Notes: generated by a model not told the origin, from the letters alone. 64,000 nt of DNA from Agromyces intestinalis (GCF_008365295.1 NZ_CP043505.1:2294001-2358000), one strand, 5' to 3'; numbered from the stretch's first letter, positions 40,827 through 50,252 are shown. Translations and numbers: made by a program.

Positions 40827-41804
40827 TCAGTCCTCTCTGCTCGCGTCCGACGCGAGCGCTCGTGCGATCTCCTCCTCGAGGAGGGAGATGTTGATCTGGG
40901 TTGCGGTGTGGACCCCGGCGCCGAGGGCCATCGGGACGAGCGCCTTCAGGTCGGCGACGTTCCCGACCGCCCACACGCCCTTGACGCTGGTCTGCCCCGA
41001 GTCGTCGGTGGCGACGACCGTGCCCATGGGCGTCTGCTGGGTGTCGCAGCCGAGGTGCGACAGCAGGGCGTCGACCGGCCGCGGGCGTGCGCCGACGAAG
41101 AGTCGATCGACGCGATGCTCGCCCTCGGCGGTGGATACTCTGACCGCGCCGAGGCGTCCGCTCACCTCGGTCGCGGGCGGAGCGACACGGATGCCTCGCA
41201 TCGCGAACGCCCGCAGCTCGGCCTCGGGGATCCCCGCCTCGACGGCCCCGAAGACGGTCAGGTCTTCGGTCCACTGCCGGAGCAGTTGCGCCTGGTTGCG
41301 GCTCATCGGCGACGTCGCGATCACGCCGAGCGGCCGATCGCGCACCTCCCAGCCGTCGCAGTACGGGCACGCGACCGCGCTCGTGCCCCACATGGCCTCG
41401 AGGCCGGGGATCGCCGGCAGTTCGTCGACCAGCCCGGTGGCGACGACGACCCGGCGCACGAGCACCTCGTGCGCGCCGCGCAGCAGGAAGCCCCCCGCGA
41501 CGCGCTCGACCGCCGACACCTCGCCCTCGGCGAACTCGACGCCGTACCCCCGGGCCTCGGCTCGGCCGCGCGCGAGCAGTTCCAGCGGCGGCCTGCCGTC
41601 GTGTCCGAGCACGCCGTGCATATGGGGCGCGAACCGGTTCCGCGGCCGCCCCGAATCGATGACGACGACCGAGCGCCGAGCGCGGCCCAGCATCAGGGCC
41701 GCACTCAGGCCGGCGGCCCCGCCGCCGACGATCCCGATGTCGAAGGATCGCGGGGCGGAGCCGCTGCCGGTGGGCTGAGTCCGATTCGGTGATGGCGCCG
41801 TCAT
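40827..41804 (-). CDS. Thioredoxin-reductase-like flavoprotein (NAD(P)/FAD)
   Basis: A 325-residue pyridine-nucleotide-disulfide oxidoreductase of the TrxB-like branch. It has FAD motif IGIVGGGAAGLSAALMLGRARRSVVVID, RNRFAPHMHGVLGHDG, ACPYCDGWE with a CxxC pair and the C-terminal GVWAVGNVAD flavin loop. The CxxC suggests thiol-disulfide exchange, though many bacterial homologues with this motif have unassigned partners. It overlaps the upstream hydrolase stop by 4 bp (ATGA) and precedes the SnoaL-like gene by 2 bp. Confidence 0.88.
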   Translation of the reverse strand: MTAPSPNRTQPTGSGSAPRSFDIGIVGGGAAGLSAALMLGRARRSVVVIDSGRPRNRFAPHMHGVLGHDGRPPLELLARGRAEARGYGVEFAEGEVSAVERVAGGFLLRGAHEVLVRRVVVATGLVDELPAIPGLEAMWGTSAVACPYCDGWEVRDRPLGVIATSPMSRNQAQLLRQWTEDLTVFGAVEAGIPEAELRAFAMRGIRVAPPATEVSGRLGAVRVSTAEGEHRVDRLFVGARPRPVDALLSHLGCDTQQTPMGTVVATDDSGQTSVKGVWAVGNVADLKALVPMALGAGVHTATQINISLLEEEIARALASDASRED

Positions 41805-42553
41805 CCAGCCACCGCCAGCTCCGACGCGGCCGGCACGGTCGTGCGTGCGGCCTCGTCGATCAGGTCGGCGACGGCCTCGGGCTGCGAGACGGTCACGCCG
41901 TGCGAGGCGTGGATCTCGACGGTGTGCGAGTTCGCCCGCTCGGACATGAACCGCATCGAGTCGGCGGGGATCGCGAGGTCCTCGAGGGTCACGAGGCTCC
42001 ACGACTCGACGAGCTTCCACCCGGCGTTCGTCGCGGCATCCGAGAGCGCGTTCGCGGTGATGGGCCGCTGGGTCGCGGCCATGAGCGCGGTCGTCTGCTC
42101 GGGCACATCGGCGGCGAAGACGCGACGGAACTCGTCCTGATCGATGGAGAGATCGGTGCCCGTGCCGTCGGCGGTGGGGACCGGCACCTCGCGCAGCGCC
42201 GGCCCGAGCTCGCCGCCCGGGAACTTCGCCGCCAGCTCGCCGGTGCTCTCGCCGACATCGAGCTGGAAGCTGGCGATGAAGACGAGGGCGCGCACATCTG
42301 CCGTGCCGTCGACGGCCTCGCTGAGGACACTGCCGCCGTAGGAGTGCCCGGCGAGCACGATCGGCCCGTCGACGCTCTCGAGCACGCTGCGCAGGTAGGC
42401 CGCGTCGGGCTGCAGACCGCGCAGCGGGTTGGCGACGGCGATCACGGGGTAGCCGTTGCGGTGCAGGCGCTCGATCACGCCGTTCCAGCTCGACGAGTCG
42501 GCGAACGCGCCGTGCACCAGCACGACGGTCGGCTTCGCGGTGTTCGTGGTCAT
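41801..42553 (-). CDS. Alpha/beta hydrolase (esterase-like)
   Basis: A 250-residue cytosolic hydrolase of the RsbQ/salicylate-esterase-like clade (TVVLVHGAFADSSSWNGVIERL, oxyanion), nucleophile GHSYGG, and a C-terminal His in EIHASHGVTVSQPEAVADLI. The acid residue cannot be fixed by eye. It is the first gene of the three-gene operon with a flavin reductase and a SnoaL-like protein, divergent from a GntR gene whose operator GCAATATATTGC lies 94 bp upstream of its start. Substrate unknown. Confidence 0.88.
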   Translation of the reverse strand: MTTNTAKPTVVLVHGAFADSSSWNGVIERLHRNGYPVIAVANPLRGLQPDAAYLRSVLESVDGPIVLAGHSYGGSVLSEAVDGTADVRALVFIASFQLDVGESTGELAAKFPGGELGPALREVPVPTADGTGTDLSIDQDEFRRVFAADVPEQTTALMAATQRPITANALSDAATNAGWKLVESWSLVTLEDLAIPADSMRFMSERANSHTVEIHASHGVTVSQPEAVADLIDEAARTTVPAASELAVAG

Positions 42554-42647
42554 CGGAGTTTCCTTTCGATTCGTCCCGACGGGTTCCCATCGGGGCTGAG
42601 CAGGAGCGGGAGTGCTCCGGGCTCGATGGGTGTAACGAACATTGCTC

Positions 42648-42770
42648 GCAATATATTGCATATCAATTCGAGCGATTCGGATTCGGGACGATTGGCACGC
42701 GGGATGTGGCGGTGCCCGATTGCCCGCGTGCTCGGTTGACGTAGCCGCCCAGGTGTGCGAGATATATTGC
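42648..42770. promoter_or_regulatory. GntR operators in the hydrolase/GntR divergent region
   Basis: GCAATATATTGC (42648-42659) is a perfect 12-bp palindrome near the hydrolase operon; the half-match GATATATTGC (42761-42770) ends exactly at the GntR ATG, with TTGACG (42736-42741) upstream as a -35. The shared ATATATTGC word suggests that GntR represses both directions and itself; the regulator appears to be leaderless. Confidence 0.65.
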
Positions 42771-43415
42771 ATGCCGATCCCAGCGCACGTCCCACCCGTC
42801 GATCGCACCCTGCTACGCGATGACGTCTTCGTGCGGCTACGCGATGCGATCATCGACGGCACGCTCGAGCCGGGTGAGCAACTCAAAGACGGTGACCTCG
42901 CCGCCTGGCTCGGCGTCAGTCGCACGCCGGTGCGCGAGGCGCTGCTCCGGCTCGCGCAGGCGGGGCTCGTCATCGCTCAGCCCGGGCGGTCGACGACCGT
43001 GAGCACGCTCGACCTGCGCACCGCGCGCGACGCGCGCGACGTGGTCGCCGCGATGCACGAGCTCGCCGTGCGCGAGGCGGCACGGAGCCTCACCTCCGAC
43101 GACCTGACGGCGATGCGCGAGGCCAACGCCCGGTTCGCGGCGGCGATCGAGGCCGGCGACGTCGACGCGGCCCTGCGCGCCGACGACGACCTGCACGCCG
43201 TGCCCGTCGCGGTCGGCGGCAATCGAGCACTCGCGGCGGTGCTCGATCAGTTCACGCCGGTCGTGCGCCGCGCCGAGCGCATGCGGTTCACCACGCTCAG
43301 CGGCGCCGACTCGGTCGATCGTCACGAGACGCTGATCCGCCTATGCGAGCAGGGCGATGCCGAAGGCGCGGCATCCATCGCCTTCGACACCTGGCACAGC
43401 CTGCCCGCGTCCTGA
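42771..43415 (+). CDS. GntR-family (FadR/FCD) regulator
   Basis: A 214-residue transcription factor with winged helix DVFVRLRDAIIDGTLEPGEQLKDGDLAAWLGVSRTPVREALLRLAQAGLVIAQ and an FCD effector domain. The start is the ATG at 42771 giving MPIPAHVPP, immediately after an ATATATTGC word. It is divergent from the hydrolase-reductase-SnoaL operon and presumably controls it. The extension of the frame upstream through the promoter is not coding. Confidence 0.9.
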   Translation: MPIPAHVPPVDRTLLRDDVFVRLRDAIIDGTLEPGEQLKDGDLAAWLGVSRTPVREALLRLAQAGLVIAQPGRSTTVSTLDLRTARDARDVVAAMHELAVREAARSLTSDDLTAMREANARFAAAIEAGDVDAALRADDDLHAVPVAVGGNRALAAVLDQFTPVVRRAERMRFTTLSGADSVDRHETLIRLCEQGDAEGAASIAFDTWHSLPAS

Positions 43416-43436
43416 GCGGCAAGACTCTCGACACGC

Positions 43437-43454
43437 GATGCCTCGCGAGGCATC
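43437..43454. repeat. Perfect 18-bp palindrome GATGCCTCG/CGAGGCATC
   Basis: Uninterrupted palindrome 21 bp after the GntR stop, in the gap before the RND gene. It is an inverted GGATGCC-type pair and may act as a terminator. Confidence 0.6.
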
Positions 43455-43515
43455 CGTTGTCATTCATCAACCATTCACAGCGGGCCGTGACCTGACGACT
43501 GCGAGAATCGACCCC

Positions 43516-46500
43516 ATGCATCTGCTGGCGAAGCTGTCCATGAAGAACCGTGCCCTCATCGCGCTCGTGACGGTCGTCGTGGCCATCTTCGGAGGGATCT
43601 CGCTCACCAGCCTGAAGCAGGAGCTCGCGCCGTCGATCGAGTTCCCGCAGCTGTCGATCGTGACGGCCTACCCGGGTGCGTCCCCCGACATCGTGAACAC
43701 GGATGTCTCCACCCCGATCGAGACCGCGATCCAGGGCATCACGGGGCTCGAGTCGACGTCCACGACCAGCTCGACGGGCGTCTCGCGCGTGACGGCGAGC
43801 TTCACCTACGGCACCGACCTCGCCTTCGCCGAGCAGAAGCTGCTGTCGGCGGTGAACCGCATCGCGGGCCAACTGCCCGACGACGTCGACCCGCAGGTCA
43901 TCGCGCTCTCGCTCGACGACTTCCCGGTCATCTCGTTCGCCGTGACCGGGGTCGACGACATCAGCGCGCTCTCCGACGAGATCACCCGAACCACGCTCGG
44001 CGAGATCAACGACATCGACGGCGTGCGCGAGGCGACCCTCGTGGGCGACGTCGGCCAGCGCGTCACCATCACGCCCGACCAGGCGAAGCTCGCGTCCTAC
44101 GGCCTCACGCAGCAGGCCATCCGCGACGCGCTCTCGCAGAACGGCCTGCTCGTTCCCGCCGGCACCATCACCGAGGACGACTCGACGTTCGCCGTGCAGA
44201 CCGGCACCAAGCTCGGCAGCATCGACGACGTCTCGGCGCTGCCCGTGATCGGCGGCACCGCCCCCGCGCTGCCGGCCGAGGGGGCCGACGGGGCGGACGC
44301 AGGCGACGCATCGGCCGACTTCGGCGACGAGGCATCCGATCAGGGCGCGTTCGGTGCGGCCGCCGCGGCCGCGCCGGTCGAGCTGACCATTGCGGATGTC
44401 GCGACCGTCGAACTCACCGACAACCCGGTGACGAGCATCTCGCGCGTCGACGGCGAGCCCGCCCTCACGATCTCGGTCACGAAGCTGCCGAGCGCGAACA
44501 CCGTCGAGGTGTCGAACGCCGTCAAGGACCTGCTGCCCGACCTCGAGTCGTCGCTCGACACCACGAACTCGGGCGCGACCTTCACCGTCGTGTTCGACCA
44601 GGCGCCCTACATCGAGCAGTCGATCGAGTCGCTCGCGACCGAGGGCCTGCTCGGCCTCGCGTTCGCGGTCATCGTGATCCTGCTGTTCCTGCTGTCGGTG
44701 CGCGCGACGATCGTCACCGCGATCTCGATCCCGACGTCGGTGCTCATCACCTTCATCGGCCTGCAGGTCGCCGACTACACGCTGAACATCCTCACCCTCG
44801 GCGCGCTCACGATCGCGATCGGGCGCGTCGTCGACGACTCGATCGTGGTCATCGAGAACATCAAGCGGCACCTCGTCGAAGGCGTCGACAAGGCGTCGAC
44901 CATCGTGCACGCGGTGCGCGAAGTGGCCGGCGCGATCACCGCGTCGACCATCACCACCGTCGCGGTGTTCCTGCCGATCGCGCTCGTCGAGGGCGTGACG
45001 GGCGAGCTGTTCCGCCCGTTCTCGCTCACCGTCACGATCGCGCTGCTCGCGTCGCTGCTGGTGTCGCTCACCATTGTTCCGGTGCTCGCGTACTGGCTGC
45101 TGAAGCCCGCCAAGCTGCACAAGCACGACGAGGCCGGCGAGGCGGCCGCGGCGGCGTTCGTCGACGAGACGGCGCCGACGACCGGGGCATCCGGTGCGGT
45201 GGCATCGTCTGCGATCGCATCCTCGACCCCGCCCGCCGACGAGCTCGAGCACCCCTCGCGCCTGCAGCGCGGCTACCTGCCGATCATCGAGTGGACCCTG
45301 AAGCACAGCGTCTCGACGCTGCTCATCGCGGTGCTCGTGCTCGGCGGCACCCTCGCCCTCGTGCCGTTCATGAAGACGAACTTCCTCGGTTCGTCGGGGC
45401 AGAACACCTTCCAGGTCACGCAGGAGCTTCCCGTCGGCACCAGCCTCGACGCCATGGACGCCGCGTCGCGGCAGGTCGAGCAGGTGCTGCTCGACACCGA
45501 GGGCATCGAGACCGTGCAGACCTCGATCGGTTCGGGCGGGCGCGGCCTCGCGGCCGTGTTCGGCGGCGGCAGCGCGACCGTCACCTACTCGGTCACGACC
45601 GACGAGTCAGCCGACCAGGACGCGCTGCAGGCCGAGGTGCGCGACGAGCTGGCCGACATCGACGACGTCGGCGAGATCACCCTCGCCGCATCGAGCGGAT
45701 TCGGCGCCTCGAACGACATCGAGGTCGACATCACGGCCTCGAACGCCGAAGACCTGCAGGCCGCGACCGACGCGGTCGTCGACGAGCTGCGGGGCGTCGA
45801 CGCGCTCAGCCAGGTGACGTCGAACCTCGCCGACGCCCGCCCCTACATCGCCGTCGAGGTCGACCGCACCGCCGCGGCGGCGGCCGGGTTCAGCGAAGTC
45901 GCGCTGGGTGGGTACGTCTCGGCGGCCATGCAGCCGCAGACCGCGGGCTCGGTCGTGATCGACGAGAAGACCCTGACGATCTACCTCGCCGCAGACAACC
46001 CGCCGACGACGGTCGACGAGCTCAGCGCCCTCGCGATCCCGACCATGGCGGGGCCCGTGCGGCTCGACTCGCTCGCCACCGTCGAGGTCGTCGACGGTCC
46101 GGCGACGGTCACCACCGTGCAGGGCCTGCGCAGCGCGACCGTCACCGCGACCCCCGCGGGCGACGACCTGGGTACCGCCAGTGCAGCGGTCACCGCCGCG
46201 GTCGACGAGGCCGACCTGCCCGCCGGCACCTCGGCGTCGCTCGGCGGCGTCACCGCCGACCAGGGCGACGCGTTCTCGCAGCTCGGCCTCGCGCTGCTCG
46301 CGGCGATCCTCATCGTCTACATCGTGATGGTCGCGACGTTCCGCTCGCTGCTGCAGCCGCTGCTGCTGCTCGTCTCGGTGCCGTTCGCCGCGACCGGTGC
46401 GATCGCGCTGCAGGTGATCACGGGCATCCCGCTCGGCGTCGCGTCGCTCGTCGGCGTGCTGATGCTCATCGGCATCGTCGTGACGAACGCGATCGTCCTG

Positions 46501-46881
46501 GTCGACCTCGTGAACCAGTACCGAGATCGCGGTATGACCGTGCGCGATGCGCTGCTGCACGGAGCATCCCGACGTCTGCGCCCCATCCTGATGACCGCGC
46601 TCGCGACGATCTTCGCGCTGCTGCCGATGGCGCTCGGCATCACCGGGCACGGCGGCTTCATCTCGCAGCCGCTCGCGCTCGTCGTCATCGGCGGCCTCGT
46701 CTCGTCGACGCTGCTCACGCTCATCGTGCTGCCGACCCTCTACCACCTGGTCGAGGGCGCGCGCGAGCGGCGCAAGCTGCGCAAGCAGGGTGAGGCGGAT
46801 GCCTCGGCTGCGGGTTCGTCGGCGGGCTCCGATGTGCCGCCGCTGCCCGCGGGAGCCGAGGCCGACGCGACGGTGGAGTAG
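43516..46881 (+). CDS. RND-superfamily efflux permease (AcrB/HAE1 type)
   Basis: A 1121-residue inner-membrane exporter. The first helix NRALIALVTVVVAIFGGISLTSLKQELAPSIEFPQLSIVTAYPGASPDIVNTDVSTPIE and the TM4 proton-relay motif GRVVDDSIVVIENIKRHL are diagnostic of HAE1-type RND pumps; RPILMTALATIFALLPMALG is the matching C-terminal half. Two Ala/Asp/Gly-rich low-complexity inserts occur (GADAGDASADFGDEASDQGAFG near 259-280, and ETAPTTGASGAVASSAIASS near 554-573), both rich in GCATCC words. No membrane-fusion or outer-membrane partner lies nearby, as expected for a Gram-positive SwrC-like pump. Confidence 0.93.
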   Translation: MHLLAKLSMKNRALIALVTVVVAIFGGISLTSLKQELAPSIEFPQLSIVTAYPGASPDIVNTDVSTPIETAIQGITGLESTSTTSSTGVSRVTASFTYGTDLAFAEQKLLSAVNRIAGQLPDDVDPQVIALSLDDFPVISFAVTGVDDISALSDEITRTTLGEINDIDGVREATLVGDVGQRVTITPDQAKLASYGLTQQAIRDALSQNGLLVPAGTITEDDSTFAVQTGTKLGSIDDVSALPVIGGTAPALPAEGADGADAGDASADFGDEASDQGAFGAAAAAAPVELTIADVATVELTDNPVTSISRVDGEPALTISVTKLPSANTVEVSNAVKDLLPDLESSLDTTNSGATFTVVFDQAPYIEQSIESLATEGLLGLAFAVIVILLFLLSVRATIVTAISIPTSVLITFIGLQVADYTLNILTLGALTIAIGRVVDDSIVVIENIKRHLVEGVDKASTIVHAVREVAGAITASTITTVAVFLPIALVEGVTGELFRPFSLTVTIALLASLLVSLTIVPVLAYWLLKPAKLHKHDEAGEAAAAAFVDETAPTTGASGAVASSAIASSTPPADELEHPSRLQRGYLPIIEWTLKHSVSTLLIAVLVLGGTLALVPFMKTNFLGSSGQNTFQVTQELPVGTSLDAMDAASRQVEQVLLDTEGIETVQTSIGSGGRGLAAVFGGGSATVTYSVTTDESADQDALQAEVRDELADIDDVGEITLAASSGFGASNDIEVDITASNAEDLQAATDAVVDELRGVDALSQVTSNLADARPYIAVEVDRTAAAAAGFSEVALGGYVSAAMQPQTAGSVVIDEKTLTIYLAADNPPTTVDELSALAIPTMAGPVRLDSLATVEVVDGPATVTTVQGLRSATVTATPAGDDLGTASAAVTAAVDEADLPAGTSASLGGVTADQGDAFSQLGLALLAAILIVYIVMVATFRSLLQPLLLLVSVPFAATGAIALQVITGIPLGVASLVGVLMLIGIVVTNAIVLVDLVNQYRDRGMTVRDALLHGASRRLRPILMTALATIFALLPMALGITGHGGFISQPLALVVIGGLVSSTLLTLIVLPTLYHLVEGARERRKLRKQGEADASAAGSSAGSDVPPLPAGAEADATVE

Positions 46882-47012
46882 CCGGCGCGGCCCGGCCGCG
46901 TTCCGACGCGCCGCCGCCGGGCTCGCTCGGCGCAGCATCCGTTCAGCCAACGTTCACCTGCCGGACGCGGCGGCGAAAGCCTCGCGGCCGACCCCCTTCC
47001 TAGGGTCGAGGC

Positions 47013-47735
47013 ATGGTCGAGACCGCGACGTCACCCGTGTCGCATCGTGTGCGCGTCGCGCTGCTCGACCGCATCGTGCGGGGCGAGTGGGCGCCCGGAA
47101 CTCCGCTGCCGAGCGAGGCCGCGCTGTGCCGTGAGTTCGACACATCGCGGGGTACGGTGCGGCGCGCGCTGGCCGGCCTTCGGGCCGACGGCGTCGTCGT
47201 CGGCGGGCGCGGGCGGCCGCCGGTCGTGGGCAAGGTCGTGCCCGCCCAGTCACTCGACACGCTGCGCTCGTTCACCGAGTGGGCGCGCAGTGAGGGCCGC
47301 GTACCCGGGCAGCGCACCCTCGTGCTCGACCGACGCAGCGCCGACTCGGCGACCGCAGGGCTGCTCGGGCTCGACGAGGGCGCGACCGTGGTCGCCCTTG
47401 TGCGCGTGCGCACGCTCGAGAACGTGCCCGTGATGCTCGAGCGCTCCACGTTCGTGCCCGAGGTCGGCCGGCACCTGTTCGGATTCGACACCGACACCGG
47501 CTCGGTGTTCGCGGAGCTGGCCAGGCAGGGGGTCGCGCTGACCTCGGCGCGGCACACGATCGACGCGGTGGGGGCGAACCGGCTCGACTCCGAGGCGCTG
47601 CGGGTGCCGATGGGGGCGCCGTTGCTGCGCGAGCGTCGACGGTCGTCGGATGCCACGGGCCGAGCTGTCGAGGTCGCCGACGACCGGTTCCGGCCCGAGC
47701 AGTTCAGCTTCCGCATCGACAACGCGGCGGGCTGA
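47013..47735 (+). CDS. GntR/HutC-family regulator with UTRA domain
   Basis: A 240-residue regulator: winged helix HRVRVALLDRIVRGEWAPGTPLPSEAALCREFDTSRGTVRRALAGLRADGVV and a UTRA ligand domain (GLDEGATVVALVRVRTLENVPVMLERSTFVPEVG). UTRA proteins usually sense sugars, amino sugars or histidine intermediates. TAGGGT ends 6 bp before the ATG, a leaderless arrangement. It follows the RND gene by 131 bp and may or may not control it. Despite the HutC-like class, no hut operator lies near it. Confidence 0.9.
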   Translation: MVETATSPVSHRVRVALLDRIVRGEWAPGTPLPSEAALCREFDTSRGTVRRALAGLRADGVVVGGRGRPPVVGKVVPAQSLDTLRSFTEWARSEGRVPGQRTLVLDRRSADSATAGLLGLDEGATVVALVRVRTLENVPVMLERSTFVPEVGRHLFGFDTDTGSVFAELARQGVALTSARHTIDAVGANRLDSEALRVPMGAPLLRERRRSSDATGRAVEVADDRFRPEQFSFRIDNAAG

Positions 47736-47756
47736 GCGCGGCGCCGGGGTCGCGAC

Positions 47757-47942
47757 GCGCCCGCGCCGGTGCCCGCCTACGCCTACGCCGGTGCCCGCCT
47801 GCCACTTGCGACGGATCAGGAAATCCGTCGCAACACGCCGGTGAGTGGGGCGCGCGGGTCGGCGTGTCGGCTCGGAATTCCTGATCCGCTGGGGGAAGGA
47901 GGGGGAGGAGGGGGAGGAGGGGGAGGAGGGGGTGCAGTGGGC
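47757..47942. repeat. Convergent-junction module: C-tract, nested alternative dyads, G-rich tandem
   Basis: Between GntR and copB (convergent). CGCCGGTGCCCGCCT occurs twice (47763-47777, 47787-47801) as a C-rich tract; then TTGCGACGGAT (47806-47816) with ATCCGTCGCAA (47823-47833), CACGCCG (47834) with CGGCGTG (47860), and GGATCAGGAA (47813-47822) with TTCCTGATCC (47878-47887). Since GGATCAGGAA overlaps the first hairpin, the two structures exclude each other. A (GGGGGAGGA)n tract (47891-47932) then ends 10 bp from the copB stop. Confidence 0.75.
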
Positions 47943-47951
47943 GGGTGGGCG

Positions 47952-50114
47952 TCAGCGGAGCGTGCGGGCGGATGCCTCGGGGCGCAGGTCGAGCCGTCGC
48001 AGCAGCTGTGCGTTGAGAGCGACGACCACGGTCGACAGGCTCATCAGGATCGCGCCGACCGACATCGGCATCACGAATCCGATGGGCGCCAGCACGCCCG
48101 CCGCGAGCGGCACCGACACGAGGTTGTACCCCGCGGCCCACCAGAGGTTCTGCGTCATCTTGCGGTAGGTCGCGCGCGACAGCTCGATGACGCTGAGCAC
48201 CGACCGCGGGTCGCTCGACGCGAGCACCACGCCCGCCGATGCGATCGCCACGTCGGTGCCGGCGCCGATCGCGATGCCGACATCGGCCTGCGCGAGCGCG
48301 GGTGCGTCGTTGACGCCGTCGCCGACCATCGCCACGGTGAGGCCTTCGGCCTGCAGCTCCTGCACCTTCGCCGACTTGTCCGCGGGGCGCACGCCCGCGA
48401 AGACCCGGTCGATGCCGAGCTCGGCGGCCACCGAGCGGGCGACCGGCTCGGCGTCGCCCGTGATCATGACGACCTGCACTCCGAGCGCGTGCAGCGCGTC
48501 GACCGCCTCGCGCGACTCGGGCCGGATCTCGTCGGCCAGCGCGATCGCCCCTGCCACCACGTCGCCGACGATGACGTGCAGCACGGTCGCTCCGGTCGAC
48601 GACCACTGCTCGGATGCCACGAGCGGTTCGCTGCCGCGACCGGCCAGCATCGAGGGGCCGCCGACGAACACCGGCACACCCGCGATGATCGCGCTCACCC
48701 CGAGTCCGGGTGCCGATTCGAACGACTCGGCTGCGGGAATGTCGATGCCCCTGGCTTCGGCGTACGCGACGATGGCGCGGGCCAGCGGATGCTCCGAATC
48801 GCGCTCGACCGCGGCCGCCACCGCGATGACGCCGTCGAGGTCGAACTCGGGCGCGGACGTGGCCTCCGTCACCGCGGGCTCGCCCTTGGTGAGGGTGCCG
48901 GTCTTGTCGAAGAGCACCGCACCGACGGTGCGCATGGTCTCGAGCGCGAGACGGTCGGTGACGAGCACGCCGCCCTTGGCCGCACGCTCGGTCGCGATCT
49001 GCACGACGAGGGGGATCGCGAGGCCCAACGCGTGCGGGCACGCGATGACGAGCACGGTGATCGTGCGCACGACGGCGTCATCGGGGCTGCCGAGCACGGT
49101 CCACGCGATCGCGGTGAGCACGGCCGCGCCGAGCGCGAACCAGAACAGCCACCCCGCGGCGCGATCGGCCAGGCGCTGCGCGCGCGAGGTCGAGGCCTGC
49201 GCCTTGGCCACGAGCCGCTGGATGCCCGCGAGCGCCGTGTCGTCGCCGACCGCCGCGACCCGCACCCTGATCGCGGTGTCGGTCGCGACCGTGCCGGCCA
49301 CGACCCGGTCGCCCAGGCCCCGGGTGACGGGGCGGGACTCGCCGGTGATCATCGACTCGTCGACCGCCGCGGTGCCCTCGACGACGTCGCCGTCGGCGGG
49401 AACTCGGGCGCCGGGGCGCACGACGACGAGGTCGCCGACCCGCAGGTCGGCGGGCGAGACCAGCTCGATGCCGGCGTGCTCCGCGGCATCCGTCACCCGC
49501 TCGGCCTCGTCGGGCAGCAGGGCGGCGAGCGCATCGAGCGCGCTCGAGGCCTGCGCGATCGAGCGCATCTCGATCCAGTGGCCGAGCAGCATGATCACGA
49601 TGAGGAGCGCCAGCTCCCACCAGAAGTCGAGATGATGGTCGAGGATGCCGAGACTCGCGCCGAGCGATGCGAAGTACGCGACCGTGATCGCGAGCCCGAT
49701 GAGCAGCATCATGCCGGGCGTGCGAGCCTTCAGCTCGCTCCACGCGCCGGTCAGGAACGGGCGCCCGCCCCACACGTACATGACCGTGCCGAGCACCGGC
49801 GAGATCCACGGGATCACCGCGTTGTCGGGCAGCGGATAGCCGAGGATATCGGCGAACATCGGGCTGAACGCGATGGTCGGGATCGCGAGCACCAGCATGA
49901 TCCAGAACAGTCGGCGGAACTGGCCGACATGGTCGGCGTGTCCGCGGTGCCCGCCGTGCATGTCGTGCCCGTCGTGCCCGTCGTGCGTGTCGTGCCCGCC
50001 GTGCATGCCGTGCCCGCCGTGCCCGCCGTGCTCGTCGTGCCCGGCGCGCTCGTGCCCGGCGTGCGGGTGCGTCGCCGTCGGTTCGTCGTGGTGATCGTGC
50101 TCGATGGTGTTCAT
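47952..50114 (-). CDS. copB: Copper-transporting P1B-type ATPase with CPH motif (CopB-like)
   Basis: A 720-residue metal exporter. The N-terminus (about 1-65) is extremely His/Asp/Gly-rich with many HDGH/HGGH words, a cytosolic copper-binding tail typical of CopB rather than CopA. The transmembrane motif IACPHALGLAIPL (Cys359-Pro-His) is the CPH form of P1B-3 pumps. DKTGTLTKGEP, SEHPLARAIV and [10 protein letters not shown] give phosphorylation, nucleotide and hinge sites. The ATG at 50114 is 27 bp from a CsoR-like box (50142-50158). It probably removes Cu(II)/Cu(I). Convergent with GntR; divergent from a calcium-type ATPase. Confidence 0.94.
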   Translation of the reverse strand: MNTIEHDHHDEPTATHPHAGHERAGHDEHGGHGGHGMHGGHDTHDGHDGHDMHGGHRGHADHVGQFRRLFWIMLVLAIPTIAFSPMFADILGYPLPDNAVIPWISPVLGTVMYVWGGRPFLTGAWSELKARTPGMMLLIGLAITVAYFASLGASLGILDHHLDFWWELALLIVIMLLGHWIEMRSIAQASSALDALAALLPDEAERVTDAAEHAGIELVSPADLRVGDLVVVRPGARVPADGDVVEGTAAVDESMITGESRPVTRGLGDRVVAGTVATDTAIRVRVAAVGDDTALAGIQRLVAKAQASTSRAQRLADRAAGWLFWFALGAAVLTAIAWTVLGSPDDAVVRTITVLVIACPHALGLAIPLVVQIATERAAKGGVLVTDRLALETMRTVGAVLFDKTGTLTKGEPAVTEATSAPEFDLDGVIAVAAAVERDSEHPLARAIVAYAEARGIDIPAAESFESAPGLGVSAIIAGVPVFVGGPSMLAGRGSEPLVASEQWSSTGATVLHVIVGDVVAGAIALADEIRPESREAVDALHALGVQVVMITGDAEPVARSVAAELGIDRVFAGVRPADKSAKVQELQAEGLTVAMVGDGVNDAPALAQADVGIAIGAGTDVAIASAGVVLASSDPRSVLSVIELSRATYRKMTQNLWWAAGYNLVSVPLAAGVLAPIGFVMPMSVGAILMSLSTVVVALNAQLLRRLDLRPEASARTLR

Positions 50115-50141
50115 GCTGCGCGTTCCTCCGTGGCATCCGAT

Positions 50142-50158
50142 ATACCCCCTAGGGGTAT
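50142..50158. promoter_or_regulatory. CsoR-like copper operator
   Basis: ATACCCCCTAGGGGTAT is a near-perfect 17-bp dyad with the TACCC...GGGTA form of CsoR operators (copper-responsive repressors). It sits 27 bp from the copB start. No csoR gene occurs in the window, so the repressor must be encoded elsewhere. Confidence 0.8.
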
Positions 50159-50252
50159 CTCACCCAAGCCAACCATCGCACCACCCTCCCCATTCCCGAC
50201 CGACTGGGCGGGTGGAAGGCATGGGGACGAACGGGAATGACAGACTGGGCAG

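Noticed and set aside
47013..47735. The HutC-like UTRA GntR protein as the hut regulator
   Set aside because: No GTCCGG-N4-CCGGAC dyad lies near it; the IclR gene adjoins hutH and shares the operator.
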